DNA of 64,000 nt, taken from assembly GCA_017828975.1 (NCBI GenBank), contig JAGAJN010000022.1:53554-117553 (forward strand), in the 5' to 3' direction. The notes under the pieces were generated by a model that saw only the letters and a list, made by a program, of their open reading frames with translations, ran no database searches and was not told where the DNA came from. The DNA comes from Oscillospiraceae bacterium. Its GTDB lineage: Bacteria > Bacillota > Clostridia > Oscillospirales > Ruminococcaceae. Shown piece by piece: positions 42,590-50,667 of this stretch. Within the stretch, counting starts at the first letter, position 1. The number at the start of each line of letters is the position of its first letter. Both the position numbers and the translations under genes were made by a program.

Positions 42590-42629
42590 AGGATAGCATA
42601 TTTGTGATAGATGTTATAAAAATGGATTC
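42590..42629 (-). promoter_or_regulatory. Element-type promoter of the partner gene
   Basis: On the minus strand GAATCCATTTTTATAAC, 17 bases, TATCCT (42595-42590). Same spacing and upstream box as at 38601 and 41405. Confidence 0.7.
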
Positions 42630-43062
42630 GCAGGATTATGTTATATAAGTCCAACTGTTTTACGGTATTACTCTATTCAATAATTCATCTCATATTGTAA
42701 TCATCAACCGATTCATATTCATGATAGTTTTATTCATCTTTTTCATTATACTCCAAATCTAAAATTCGGTCAAGAAGCAGCATAAGCTACTTGAAAAACA
42801 CCGTCCTGCCCAAAAGTCTATTTTGTTCCTTCCAAACAGTACATTACTGATAAACAATCAACTTTGAAATTCAAGTAATGCGCGAATCCGAGAAATGAAG
42901 TTTTGGAAAAGTGTTGCAAATTTGCAAATGTGGAAAAGCACATGTTTTTTCATTTCTGAAAACTCCTATTAGGGATAAATGCTCCTAATACCCACATGAG
43001 ATATTTTGTAAAAATGAGAAAATATGATTTTTTTAAAATACCGATGTGCAGCTATCGGCAAC
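42630..43062. other. Gene-free AT-rich stretch within the element
   Basis: No gene is supported from 42572 to 43279. This part holds the perfect palindrome TTGCAAATTTGCAA (42914-42927), a possible regulator site, and an imperfect inverted repeat around CTATTAGGG...CTCCTAATAC (about 42967-42993). A short hairpin CCGAT/ATCGG (43041-43058) leads into the array that follows. Confidence 0.45.
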
Positions 43063-43240
43063 AAAAGGACGACTGTCCTTTCTACGCTTGCTGTCCTGCA
43101 AGCATAATGCCTATATACCGCTATCCAAAACGAAAACTGTACAGTTTTTCAACGCTTGCGAGTGTTTCCGAAAAGGTATATACCTTTTCGACGCTTGCGG
43201 GCTTTCACCGATAAAGTCATATGACTTTTCAACGCTTGCG
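43063..43240 (+). repeat. Array of four palindromes each followed by a constant ACGCTTGC word
   Basis: Four units: AAAGGAC-gact-GTCCTTT (43064-43081), AAAACTGTACAGTTTT (43133-43148), AAAAGGTATATACCTTTT (43171-43188) and AAAGTCATATGACTTT (43213-43228). Each is followed within two or three bases by (A/T/G)ACGCTTGC(G), at 43084, 43151, 43190 and 43231. The palindromes differ in their core but all are A-run...T-run hairpins; the word after them is constant. Spacing is 69, 38 and 42 bases. No coding sense. Confidence 0.8.
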
Positions 43241-43279
43241 GATATCTTCATCACAAATCGTATTCAACCGGGTTGAAAC

Positions 43280-43669
43280 TCATTTTCGCCACTTTTTCAC
43301 CGGCTCAGTTTTACCGCAATCATCGGAAGTCGCAGGAAAGTTCAACATCCATTCCGCATATTCTTCCTCGGTGATAATTTCGTCGCTCAGTTCTTTTCTG
43401 CGGAGCTGCCACTCCGAAAGAAACTCATTCAGCAGATGTATGAAGGTTTCAGCATTTTCCAAAGACGGATTTATCAGAGAATTAATATTTACGTCAAGTA
43501 TGGAAGCTATCTCCGACAGTAATTCCGACTTCGGTGTTCTTGTGCCGCTTTCATATTGAGCGATCCTGACATCGGCAGATTTTTCATCGAAGCCGAGTTT
43601 CATTCCAAGTTCTCTTTGTGTTAGCCCACGAAGATTTCTTGCGTTTTTGATTTTTTCGCCTATGGTCAT
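43280..43669 (-). CDS. XRE family transcriptional regulator, element control
   Basis: A 129-residue protein with an N-terminal Cro/CI-type helix-turn-helix (IGEKIKNARNLRGLTQRELG, then ADVRIAQYESGTRTPKSELL) and a ~60-residue acidic C-terminal part of unknown role. ATG 43669 is chosen from GGGAGG 6 bases before it; the frame runs further upstream through the promoter. It is divergent from the recombinase operon and next to the palindrome array, so it probably controls excision or cargo genes. Confidence 0.88.
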   Translation of the reverse strand: MTIGEKIKNARNLRGLTQRELGMKLGFDEKSADVRIAQYESGTRTPKSELLSEIASILDVNINSLINPSLENAETFIHLLNEFLSEWQLRRKELSDEIITEEEYAEWMLNFPATSDDCGKTEPVKKWRK

Positions 43670-43700
43670 AGTGCCCTCCCGTAAAATTATTCTCAAATAG

Positions 43701-43729
43701 ATTATATCATATTTTTCGATTTCTCTCAA
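43701..43729 (-). promoter_or_regulatory. Promoter of the XRE regulator
   Basis: On the minus strand TTGAGA (43729-43724), 17 bases, TATAAT (43706-43701). Confidence 0.78.
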
Positions 43730-43769
43730 TAGCCTAATCAAAAAAGTTAAAGAGTTTTTCTGAAATCTC

Positions 43770-43798
43770 TTGACAAAAGCAAATTTGTATAGTATAAT
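43770..43798 (+). promoter_or_regulatory. Promoter of the recombinase leader transcript
   Basis: TTGACA (43770-43775), 17 bases, TATAAT (43793-43798). It diverges from the XRE promoter and drives the leader with the hairpin at 43894. Confidence 0.85.
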
Positions 43799-43893
43799 AG
43801 TGTTAAACATTTAGGATTAGTCAGAATCAACATTACAATGATTTTCAAAAATTGAATAACGGCGTCCCAAAGGAGCGGGGCGGAACAGCGAAA

Positions 43894-43940
43894 GAGAGCT
43901 AAAAGCAAATCTGCGGATTTGTTTCTTGGCTCTCTTTTTT
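43894..43940 (+). terminator. Leader terminator upstream of the recombinase operon
   Basis: GAGAGC (43894-43899) pairs with GCTCTC (43929-43934), an inner stem GCAAATC/GATTTGT adds to it, and a T run follows. It lies about 90 bases after the promoter start and before any long reading frame, as in transcription attenuators. The sequence AAAGGAGCGGGGCGG precedes it. The gap 43670-44030 otherwise holds only promoters. Confidence 0.75.
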
Positions 43941-44030
43941 GTTTATCAGTAATTGTTTCTGATAAAGTTGCGGATCTTTTTTAATTAGAAAAATAAGAAC
44001 AAAAGAAACACCAAAGAAAGGAGAATGCCC

Positions 44031-44204
44031 ATGACAAATGAATGGGACGGTTTTGCAAGCTTATTGGCAGAGTTGATTGAAAAACACGCAGCGGAACTGT
44101 CCTTTGATGATATGCCGACATCTCAAAATACCGAATCCTATGAAAATAGCAGCAATGAACATATAGATACGAATTTGCCTGTTGACAAAAGCAATAGTGA
44201 ATGA
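44031..44204 (+). CDS. Small acidic ORF before the recombinase
   Basis: 57 residues, MTNEWDGFASLLAELIEKHA then a Ser/Asn/Glu-rich end. AAAGGAG lies 7-8 bases before the ATG. No family was recognised. Its last bases contain the recombinase promoter, so it may be a regulatory leader or a small element protein such as a directionality factor; size is the only hint. Confidence 0.55.
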   Translation: MTNEWDGFASLLAELIEKHAAELSFDDMPTSQNTESYENSSNEHIDTNLPVDKSNSE

Positions 44205-44210
44205 TATAAT
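44182..44210 (+). promoter_or_regulatory. Promoter of the recombinase gene
   Basis: TTGACA (44182-44187), 17 bases, TATAAT (44205-44210), overlapping the end of the small ORF. The spacer starts with AAAGCAA, as in the promoter at 43770. Confidence 0.8.
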
Positions 44211-44265
44211 AGTCGTGAGAATTATGTCCAAACCTGTTATGAACATAGGAGATGAGCTTAGCAAT

Positions 44266-45936
44266 ATGGCAACGAAGGTCTATACATATACAAGAGTATC
44301 AACCGCAATGCAGATCGACGGTTACTCTTTAGATGCTCAGAAATCACGAATGAAAGCCTTTGCCGATTATAACGGCTATGAAATCGTTGGGGAATACGAG
44401 GACGCAGGCAAATCGGGAAAATCCATTGAAGGCAGATTGCAGTTCAATCAGATGATGGAAGATATTAAGTCGGGCAAGGACAGCGTATCCTATGTGCTTG
44501 TATTCAAGCTATCACGTTTCGGAAGAAATGCGGCTGACGTGTTATCCACTCTGCAGGTGATGCAGGACTTCGGCGTAAACCTTATTTGCGTTGAGGACGG
44601 CATTGATTCTTCAAAGGACGCAGGCAAGCTGATGATATCCGTATTGTCTGCCGTTGCTGAAATTGAAAGAGAGAATATCCGTGTTCAGACAATGGAAGGA
44701 CGTATTCAGAAAGCCCGTGAAGGTAAATGGAACGGCGGTTTTGCTCCATACGGCTATAAGCTGGTAAATGGCGAATTGATAATTAACGAAGAAGAAGCCG
44801 AGGCTATCCGTGTTATTTTCAGTCAGTATGTGAACACAGATACAGGTGCAAACGGAATTGCCAAATATCTTGAAGATCACGGTATTCACAAGATAATACG
44901 TCAAAACGGAAAAACACCGCTTTTTGATGCTTCGCTTATCCGCAAGATACTGAAAAATCCCGTTTACTGCGGCAAGATTGCTTACGGTCGCAGAAAGATG
45001 GAAAAGATACACGGAACAAGAAACGACTATCATCTTGTTGAACAAGAAAAATTCTTGCTTGCAGACGGAATTCATGAGCCTATTGTTTCCGAAGAACTCT
45101 GGCACTCTGCACAGGTAAAGCTGCTTGCACAGGCTAAAAAGTATGAACGTGTAAATACTGGTAAGGATACAAAGGTACATCTGCTTTCGGGTATTGTAAA
45201 ATGTCCCGTCTGCGGAGCGGGAATGTACGGAAACAAGAGTGTTAAGCACAAGAAAGACGGCACGAAATACAAGGATTTCTTCTACTACGGCTGCAAGCAT
45301 CGGAATATGAACCGTGGCTATAAGTGTGATTACAAAAAGCAGATAAACGAAGAACTGCTTGACAATTCTGTTTCTGAGATTATAATTAAATTAGTGAGTA
45401 ATCCGAAATTTGCCTCTATGATGCAGGATAAGATCAATATGCAGGTCGATACGACAGCAATTGAACAGGAGCTTGCAAATTACGAAAAACAGCTTTGTCA
45501 GGCTTACGGGGTAAAATCAAAGCTTATCGAGGAAATAGACTCCCTTGACCCCGATGACAGGCACTATATAAATCGAAAGGCAGACCTTGACAACCGCCTT
45601 TATAATATGTATGATAAGATAGAGGGTATTGAAAATCAGCTCATTGCCGCAAGAGCAAAGAAACAATCCATTGAAGCCGAAAAGCTGACAAGTGACAATA
45701 TCTACAAGGTGCTGATTTACTTTGAAAAGCTGTACGCAGTGATGAACGAATCGGAAAGGCGGCAGCTTATCGAAGCACTTGTTTCCGAGATACAGATATA
45801 TGAAGAACGTCAGCCAAACGGTCAGTGGATAAAGTCCATCAAATTTAAACTTCCTATTATTGAGGAGGATATGGATATCTGTTTGGACAATGATGAACAC
45901 GTCGAGTGCGTTTGCTTATTGTCCAAAAATAAATAA
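44266..45936 (+). CDS. Large serine recombinase (integrase) of the element
   Basis: A 556-residue large serine recombinase. The resolvase domain begins YTYTRVSTAMQIDGYSLDAQ, with the nucleophile Ser in RVST, and includes FKLSRFGRNAADVL. The recombinase domain follows (GFAPYGYKLVNGELIINEEEA), then a zinc ribbon (CPVCGAGMYG...YYGCKH). A coiled-coil of about 110 residues that steers integration versus excision comes next. The last residues HVECVCLLSKNK are the attachment site and fit the end of a native RlmD. The start could also be ATG 44224; 44266 gives the usual MATKVYTYTRVST start, though its ribosome site is 14 bases away. Confidence 0.92.
   Translation: MATKVYTYTRVSTAMQIDGYSLDAQKSRMKAFADYNGYEIVGEYEDAGKSGKSIEGRLQFNQMMEDIKSGKDSVSYVLVFKLSRFGRNAADVLSTLQVMQDFGVNLICVEDGIDSSKDAGKLMISVLSAVAEIERENIRVQTMEGRIQKAREGKWNGGFAPYGYKLVNGELIINEEEAEAIRVIFSQYVNTDTGANGIAKYLEDHGIHKIIRQNGKTPLFDASLIRKILKNPVYCGKIAYGRRKMEKIHGTRNDYHLVEQEKFLLADGIHEPIVSEELWHSAQVKLLAQAKKYERVNTGKDTKVHLLSGIVKCPVCGAGMYGNKSVKHKKDGTKYKDFFYYGCKHRNMNRGYKCDYKKQINEELLDNSVSEIIIKLVSNPKFASMMQDKINMQVDTTAIEQELANYEKQLCQAYGVKSKLIEEIDSLDPDDRHYINRKADLDNRLYNMYDKIEGIENQLIAARAKKQSIEAEKLTSDNIYKVLIYFEKLYAVMNESERRQLIEALVSEIQIYEERQPNGQWIKSIKFKLPIIEEDMDICLDNDEHVECVCLLSKNK
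45898..45927 (+). repeat. Right attachment-site repeat (attR) at the recombinase end
   Basis: CACGTCGAGTGCGTTTGC then TTATTGTCCAAA: 24 of 30 bases match attL in rlmD and the last 15 are identical. The left half is close to the CACRTGGAGTGCGT core that I recall for rum-targeting streptococcal elements. Confidence 0.75.
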
Positions 45937-45992
45937 TGACCGGCATTAGTATAACAAAAATGTAAGAACAATAAATTTGTCAGGAGGATATA

Positions 45993-48062
45993 ATGATCAA
46001 CATCAGAACAAAAGCAGAACAGGCACTTCATGAATTCATCGGCGAGGGAACGGATTTCCGTCCGGGTCAGTATGAAGCGATAGAAGCAACACTTACGAAC
46101 AAGAGGACACTTGTGGTCCAGCGAACAGGCTGGGGAAAGAGTATGGTCTACTTCGTCTGCACAAAGCTGCTCCGAAACGAGGGAAAGGGCATCACGCTTA
46201 TCATCAGCCCGCTGTTAGCGCTGATGAAAAATCAGATAGAAGCAGCAGAAAGAGCAGGACTCAGGTGTGATGTGCTCAACAGCACCAAGAACAGTGAGCA
46301 GAAAGCCGAGATAATCGAACGTATGAAAAATGGGACCGTGGACATTATCCTCACCACGCCCGAAACACTTTTCACGCAGCTTGTTCAGGAGGCGCTGCCT
46401 CAGATAAATATCGGGCTTTTCGTTGTGGACGAAGCCCATTGCATCTCCGATTGGGGACACGATTTCCGTCTGGAATATTGTCGCCTTAACAAGGTCATAA
46501 GTACAATGCTTGCAGGCGTTCCGCTTCTTGCAACTACTGCCACAGCAAACGACCGTGTTATTGCCGATTTAAAGGAACAACTGGGCGGAAATGTTTATGT
46601 TTCCCGCGGTCCTCTTATGAGGGATAATCTTTCGATACAAATATTAAAGCTGAATGGAAAGACAGAACGTTACGCATGGTTGTGTGAAAATATCCCGAAA
46701 ATTCCGGGATCTGGAATAGTATATTGCCTTACCCGCGATGATTGCGATGAAATAGCCGATTTTCTCAATAAAAACGGAATATCTGCAAGGGCATATTACA
46801 GTGGGAAAAAAACAAAGAACTCCGATGAAATTGATCCCAACGAAGAAACTGAACGCCTGTTCATGAATAATCAGATAAAGGTGATAGTCGCCACAGTCAA
46901 GCTCGGAATGGGATATGACAAGCCCGATATTGCCTTTGTTATCCACTATCAGACACCGCCGAGTATAGTTGCATATTATCAGCAGATAGGAAGAGCGGGA
47001 AGAAATCTTGACCATGCTTACACCTTTCTGATGAACGGAAAAGAGGATGCTGATATACTTGAATATTTCCGAAGGACAGCTTTCCCCAGCGAAAGTGAAT
47101 CAAAAGATGTATATAACTGTATACTTGATAAAGGAAATGCAAGTAGTTATGATATTGAAAAAAGGTTGAATATCCAACACGGAAGAATTGAAAACGCATT
47201 GAAATTTCTTGTCAACGAAGGCTTTATCTACAAAGAAAAATCCAGGTATTATCCGTCGGCGACAGCTTATTGCTATAACAGAGAGCATTATGAAGCGATA
47301 ACAAAACAGCGTGAAGCAGAGTTTGCTCAAATGATGGAATTGCTTGATACAGACATGTGTTACAGCCGTTTTGTTGTAAATGCTCTTGATGACAAAACTG
47401 AAAAGAACTGCGGCATTTGTGCCAACTGCCTTAAACATGAGCTGATCTCGTCCCAAGTGTCCATAAACGCAATAGAACAAGCCGCAAAATTCCTTGACGG
47501 AAATTACATGCTTATAGAGCCTCGTGTACAATGGGCTAACACTTCTTTCACAAAACGCATAAAAATCGAAAAGCCAAACGAAACAGGGATATGTCTTTCA
47601 CGTTATGGACATCCCATATATGGTGAGCTTGTCAAAAAAGGCAAGTACGAGGACAATGGTTTCGGTGATAGATTGGTTGAAAGGAGTGCGTCGATACTTA
47701 CTCCTTATATCACAGAGAATGAAATAGCAGCACTTACATACGTTCCATCACTTCGCAGCGATATTGTCCGGGAATTTGCAAAGAAGCTTGCAAATAAACT
47801 TGGGATACCTTGTCTGTGCTTACTCAAAAAGACATCCGCACAGCAACAAAAGGAAATGGAAAACAGCTCATTCCAATGTGAAAATGCTCAGAGGTCATTC
47901 AGCCTTTATGAAGATGCTGCGGTTCCCGAAAGAATTCTTCTTGTTGATGATATGGTGGATTCCGGCTGGACGATGACCGTCTGCGGCGATATTCTTACAA
48001 GGGCAGGAGCGCAGTATGTTTATCCCTTTGCCCTTGCAGCCACATCAAAAAAGGATAGTTGA
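45993..48062 (+). CDS. RecQ-type helicase with C-terminal phosphoribosyltransferase-like domain
   Basis: A 689-residue protein. Residues about 5-340 are a superfamily 2 RecQ-like helicase: FRPGQYEAIEA, Walker A RTGWGKS (44-50), DEAH (146-149), TTATAND and QQIGRAGRN. A cysteine cluster (CGICANC) follows. RQC and HRDC domains are not evident. Residues about 560-689 resemble a type I phosphoribosyltransferase, with ILLVDDMVDSGWTMT as the PRPP-binding motif (DD-x-x-x-SG-T). Such helicase-PRTase proteins occur beside DprA-like genes, as here (next ATG one base after the stop). That coupling suggests one system, perhaps anti-phage or for handling foreign DNA. Confidence 0.85.
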   Translation: MINIRTKAEQALHEFIGEGTDFRPGQYEAIEATLTNKRTLVVQRTGWGKSMVYFVCTKLLRNEGKGITLIISPLLALMKNQIEAAERAGLRCDVLNSTKNSEQKAEIIERMKNGTVDIILTTPETLFTQLVQEALPQINIGLFVVDEAHCISDWGHDFRLEYCRLNKVISTMLAGVPLLATTATANDRVIADLKEQLGGNVYVSRGPLMRDNLSIQILKLNGKTERYAWLCENIPKIPGSGIVYCLTRDDCDEIADFLNKNGISARAYYSGKKTKNSDEIDPNEETERLFMNNQIKVIVATVKLGMGYDKPDIAFVIHYQTPPSIVAYYQQIGRAGRNLDHAYTFLMNGKEDADILEYFRRTAFPSESESKDVYNCILDKGNASSYDIEKRLNIQHGRIENALKFLVNEGFIYKEKSRYYPSATAYCYNREHYEAITKQREAEFAQMMELLDTDMCYSRFVVNALDDKTEKNCGICANCLKHELISSQVSINAIEQAAKFLDGNYMLIEPRVQWANTSFTKRIKIEKPNETGICLSRYGHPIYGELVKKGKYEDNGFGDRLVERSASILTPYITENEIAALTYVPSLRSDIVREFAKKLANKLGIPCLCLLKKTSAQQQKEMENSSFQCENAQRSFSLYEDAAVPERILLVDDMVDSGWTMTVCGDILTRAGAQYVYPFALAATSKKDS

Positions 48063-48063
48063 T

Positions 48064-49014
48064 ATGATGAATGATAATGCTTCAATAATAGTGGCTCTGT
48101 GCAGTCATCTCTGTGCGGACAGCTGCCTCCCCTTAGAGCCGTCCGAGTGGACGAAGCTTGCCGATAAAATGATAGCTCAGGAGCTTCGGCCAAAGGATAT
48201 TCCCGAGCTTTCCGATGAAGACATGAAGCAGTATTTCGGATACAGTGAGGAAGATATTGACCGAATAAAAAGGCTGCTTGACCGTTCGGGGAGCCTTACC
48301 TTTGAGTTGGAAAAGCTCTCATCTATGGGGATAAGGATAATCACACGCGCCGACAAGGGCTACCCAAAGGCACTTAAAGCCAAGCTCAAAGGCAGCTGCC
48401 CTCCGCTGTTTTATTTTGCGGGAGATCTGTCCCTGCTTGAACAGAAAACGGTGGGCTTTGTCGGTTCAAGAACGGTGGGCGATGAAGATACAGTCTTTGC
48501 GGAAAATATGGTCAGCAAAATAAATCAGCACGGGTTCGGAGTTGTATCGGGCGGAGCAAAGGGAATAGACAGCATATCCTCCGCCGCTTCCCTTGCAAAC
48601 GGCAGCTTCTGTATTGAGTACATCTCCGACTCATTTATACGGAAGATAAAGAAAAAAGAAGTCATCACCGAAATACAGGACGGAAAGCTTCTCCTTATGT
48701 CTATGGCAAAGCCCGATGCAGGCTTTAATGCCGGTATGGCAATGCAGCGCAACAAGTACATCTATGCTCAGTCTGAAGTCACCATTGTAGTGAAATCCGA
48801 CTACAACAAGGGCGGAACATGGGGAGGAGCGACCGAGGCACTAAAAAAGGAGTATTGCCCGGTCCTCTGTCGCGACCACAAGAAATATCCCGGAAATATG
48901 GGACTGATCAAGCTTGGAGCTGTTCCGATAGGCGATAGCTGGGACGGAAATGTTGACAATATCAGCGAGCTAATGCCTGATGTTGGTGAACAGCTTTCAA
49001 TTTTTGATGAATAA
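48064..49014 (+). CDS. DprA/SLOG-type DNA-processing protein
   Basis: A 316-residue DprA-like protein. The Rossmann core shows VGFVGSRTVGDEDTVFA and GVVSGGAKGIDSISSAASL, the features of DprA/SMF, and a later NKGGTWGGATEAL. The N-terminal ~85 residues are helical (YFGYSEEDIDRIKRLLDRSG). Classical DprA loads RecA on incoming DNA, but this copy is tied to a helicase-PRTase gene and is more likely a dedicated partner than the housekeeping protein. ATG 48064 or 48067 follows AAAGGAT; it is one base beyond the helicase stop. Confidence 0.85.
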   Translation: MMNDNASIIVALCSHLCADSCLPLEPSEWTKLADKMIAQELRPKDIPELSDEDMKQYFGYSEEDIDRIKRLLDRSGSLTFELEKLSSMGIRIITRADKGYPKALKAKLKGSCPPLFYFAGDLSLLEQKTVGFVGSRTVGDEDTVFAENMVSKINQHGFGVVSGGAKGIDSISSAASLANGSFCIEYISDSFIRKIKKKEVITEIQDGKLLLMSMAKPDAGFNAGMAMQRNKYIYAQSEVTIVVKSDYNKGGTWGGATEALKKEYCPVLCRDHKKYPGNMGLIKLGAVPIGDSWDGNVDNISELMPDVGEQLSIFDE

Positions 49015-49016
49015 AA

Positions 49017-49054
49017 ACAACGGACTTGTCAGCTTGGCGGCAAGTCCGTTGTTT
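49017..49054. terminator. Bidirectional terminator between dprA-like and ABC genes
   Basis: AACAACGGACTTG (49017-49029) pairs with CAAGTCCGTTGTT near 49041-49053, with A-rich and T-rich flanks. Confidence 0.85.
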
Positions 49055-49061
49055 GCTATTA

Positions 49062-49868
49062 TCAATTCCCGGAGCTTTTATAAAATCTTATGCTGAACCG
49101 CCAGAACAGATATGCAATCAGGTACATTACAATTCCCACGGCAGGCGTGAGATACATAAATATTTCGGGATAATCGGACATATCGTCCTTTCTGAGAAGA
49201 TACTGCGCAGGAAAATAATTTACAAAAGCAAAGGGCATAACATATATCATAAAGAACTGTATTGCCTTGTGGAAAATGCTTATGGGATAGCCTGCAAATT
49301 TTCGCATATTCCAGTAGATAAGCCCTTTCAGGCTGTTCGTCTGAAGCAGATAAATGTTCAGCGTGGCAAGAAAAAGAAATACCGCTCCTTGAATCAGAAC
49401 GCCGCCTGCAACGGTGAAAATATAATACACAGCATTGTACATATTCCACCTGATACCCACCTTTCCAGCGGAGATAAGAAACAATGTAATCCCTAAACCA
49501 CCATGTCCCAAAGCGGCAAACCAGTCGGAATTTACAAATATTATCTGAAACAGAAGCCCTCTCGGACGGAGAATAAACCTGTCAAAATTGCCGCTGCGGA
49601 CGGTGCTTCCGAAGTCCCGCAGACCTGTGAAAAATATTATCATAATGCCGTAGGTCAGGAACAGCAGACTGAACAAAAACAGCATTTCGTAAATGTTCCA
49701 GCCGTTAAGGTCGTCAAATTTCAGAAGCGTAAACCATATTACGATTATTCCCGTAGCTTCACGAAGGAACACAGCCAGCGATTTCAGCACAGCGTCAACA
49801 CGGTACTGAAACCATGACTTTGCGGTAGTTTTTGTGTACATACCGATCAGGTGCAAAACGTCTTTCAT
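49062..49868 (-). CDS. ABC-2 type permease, second
   Basis: A 268-residue membrane protein of the ABC-2 class with about six helices (IIFFTGLRDFGSTVRSGNFDRFILRPRGLLFQ between helices is typical of the DUF990-like group). It lies four bases after the other permease gene and forms the membrane part of an exporter with the two ATPases upstream. It is the last gene of the operon. Confidence 0.85.
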   Translation of the reverse strand: MKDVLHLIGMYTKTTAKSWFQYRVDAVLKSLAVFLREATGIIVIWFTLLKFDDLNGWNIYEMLFLFSLLFLTYGIMIIFFTGLRDFGSTVRSGNFDRFILRPRGLLFQIIFVNSDWFAALGHGGLGITLFLISAGKVGIRWNMYNAVYYIFTVAGGVLIQGAVFLFLATLNIYLLQTNSLKGLIYWNMRKFAGYPISIFHKAIQFFMIYVMPFAFVNYFPAQYLLRKDDMSDYPEIFMYLTPAVGIVMYLIAYLFWRFSIRFYKSSGN

Positions 49869-49872
49869 TATA

Positions 49873-50667
49873 TCAGCCTCCCTGCACCACTAATTTCTGC
49901 TGACCCTTTTTCCAAAGTATGTCACCGACGAGATATATCACCGCTATCCACACAAGCTGAACTGCGCATTTCAGTGCGATTTCGCCGTAGGAAAGCTGCC
50001 CCAGATATATCTGAACGGGAGTGAAATATATAGATGAAAAGGGCGTAAAATCAAGCACTCCTCTCATCCATTCGGGCATGAACCAAAGAGGTATCATGGA
50101 GCCCGAAAGCACGTTGACGAACACGTTCTTTATGGTGATAAGGCTCCATATATTTATGAGCCAGAACGCTGTCATCTGCACTGCAAAGCTTATCGCCCAC
50201 AGCACTCCAAAGCCGAGAGCTGCGCTTAACAGAAACAGCAGAAACATCACCGCACTTGCAGGTGCACTTACTCCAACAGTCAGCACCGCAATTATCAGCA
50301 CGGGCAGAAAATGAAATATAAGGCTGAAAAGCGCATTGCCCAGATTTTCGGCTATCATTCTGCCCTTGAAGCTGATAGGACGGAGCAGCTCAGTTGCAAT
50401 GCTTCCGTCCCATATTTTATTGGGGAGGAAATAATCATCGGGATAAAATACGGCGTTAAGTCCCATTGCAAGGACAAAATTGGTCGTTATCATTGGCATT
50501 GTTATTCCGTCAATTTCGCTGCTGCCGCCGTAAAGCGCCTTGTAAATTTCACAAAAGATAAAGAACTGCATACAGGTGGAAATTATATCCATAATGTGGT
50601 CAAAACGGTATGCGCTCCTGCCTAAAAAGCATTTTTTCGCATAGGCGATATAGGGTGATAATCTCAT
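49873..50667 (-). CDS. ABC-2 type permease, first
   Basis: A 264-residue ABC-2 family membrane protein with about six helices and the family feature PNKIWDGSIATELLRPISFKG near residue 85. It overlaps the ATPase gene upstream by four bases. With the following permease it likely forms the membrane heterodimer. Confidence 0.85.
   Translation of the reverse strand: MRLSPYIAYAKKCFLGRSAYRFDHIMDIISTCMQFFIFCEIYKALYGGSSEIDGITMPMITTNFVLAMGLNAVFYPDDYFLPNKIWDGSIATELLRPISFKGRMIAENLGNALFSLIFHFLPVLIIAVLTVGVSAPASAVMFLLFLLSAALGFGVLWAISFAVQMTAFWLINIWSLITIKNVFVNVLSGSMIPLWFMPEWMRGVLDFTPFSSIYFTPVQIYLGQLSYGEIALKCAVQLVWIAVIYLVGDILWKKGQQKLVVQGG

Larger units (their letters stand above)
35859..45927. mobile_element. 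Serine-recombinase element integrated in rlmD (about 10.05 kb)
   Basis: The element runs from the core in rlmD to the same core at the end of a large serine recombinase gene. At the left it supplies a new 3' end to rlmD. At the right the recombinase reading frame runs into TGCTTATTGTCCAAAAATAA, which would restore rlmD to end in CLLSKNK. The 3' end of rum/rumA genes is a known insertion site for integrative elements in Firmicutes. No conjugation or replication genes are seen, so this is a small integrative (mobilisable or satellite-like) element. Cargo: lipoprotein, small acidic protein, kinase-STAND-TPR protein, partner protein, XRE regulator, a small ORF and a palindrome array. Confidence 0.75.

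Noticed and set aside
43063-43240. CRISPR array
   Set aside because: Repeated words are short, the palindromes differ from unit to unit, spacing is irregular and no cas genes are present.
44182-44265. Longer N-terminus of the recombinase
   Set aside because: It would begin at or before the start of transcription predicted from the promoter at 44182-44210; relatives start near the YTYTRVST motif. ATG 44224 remains possible.
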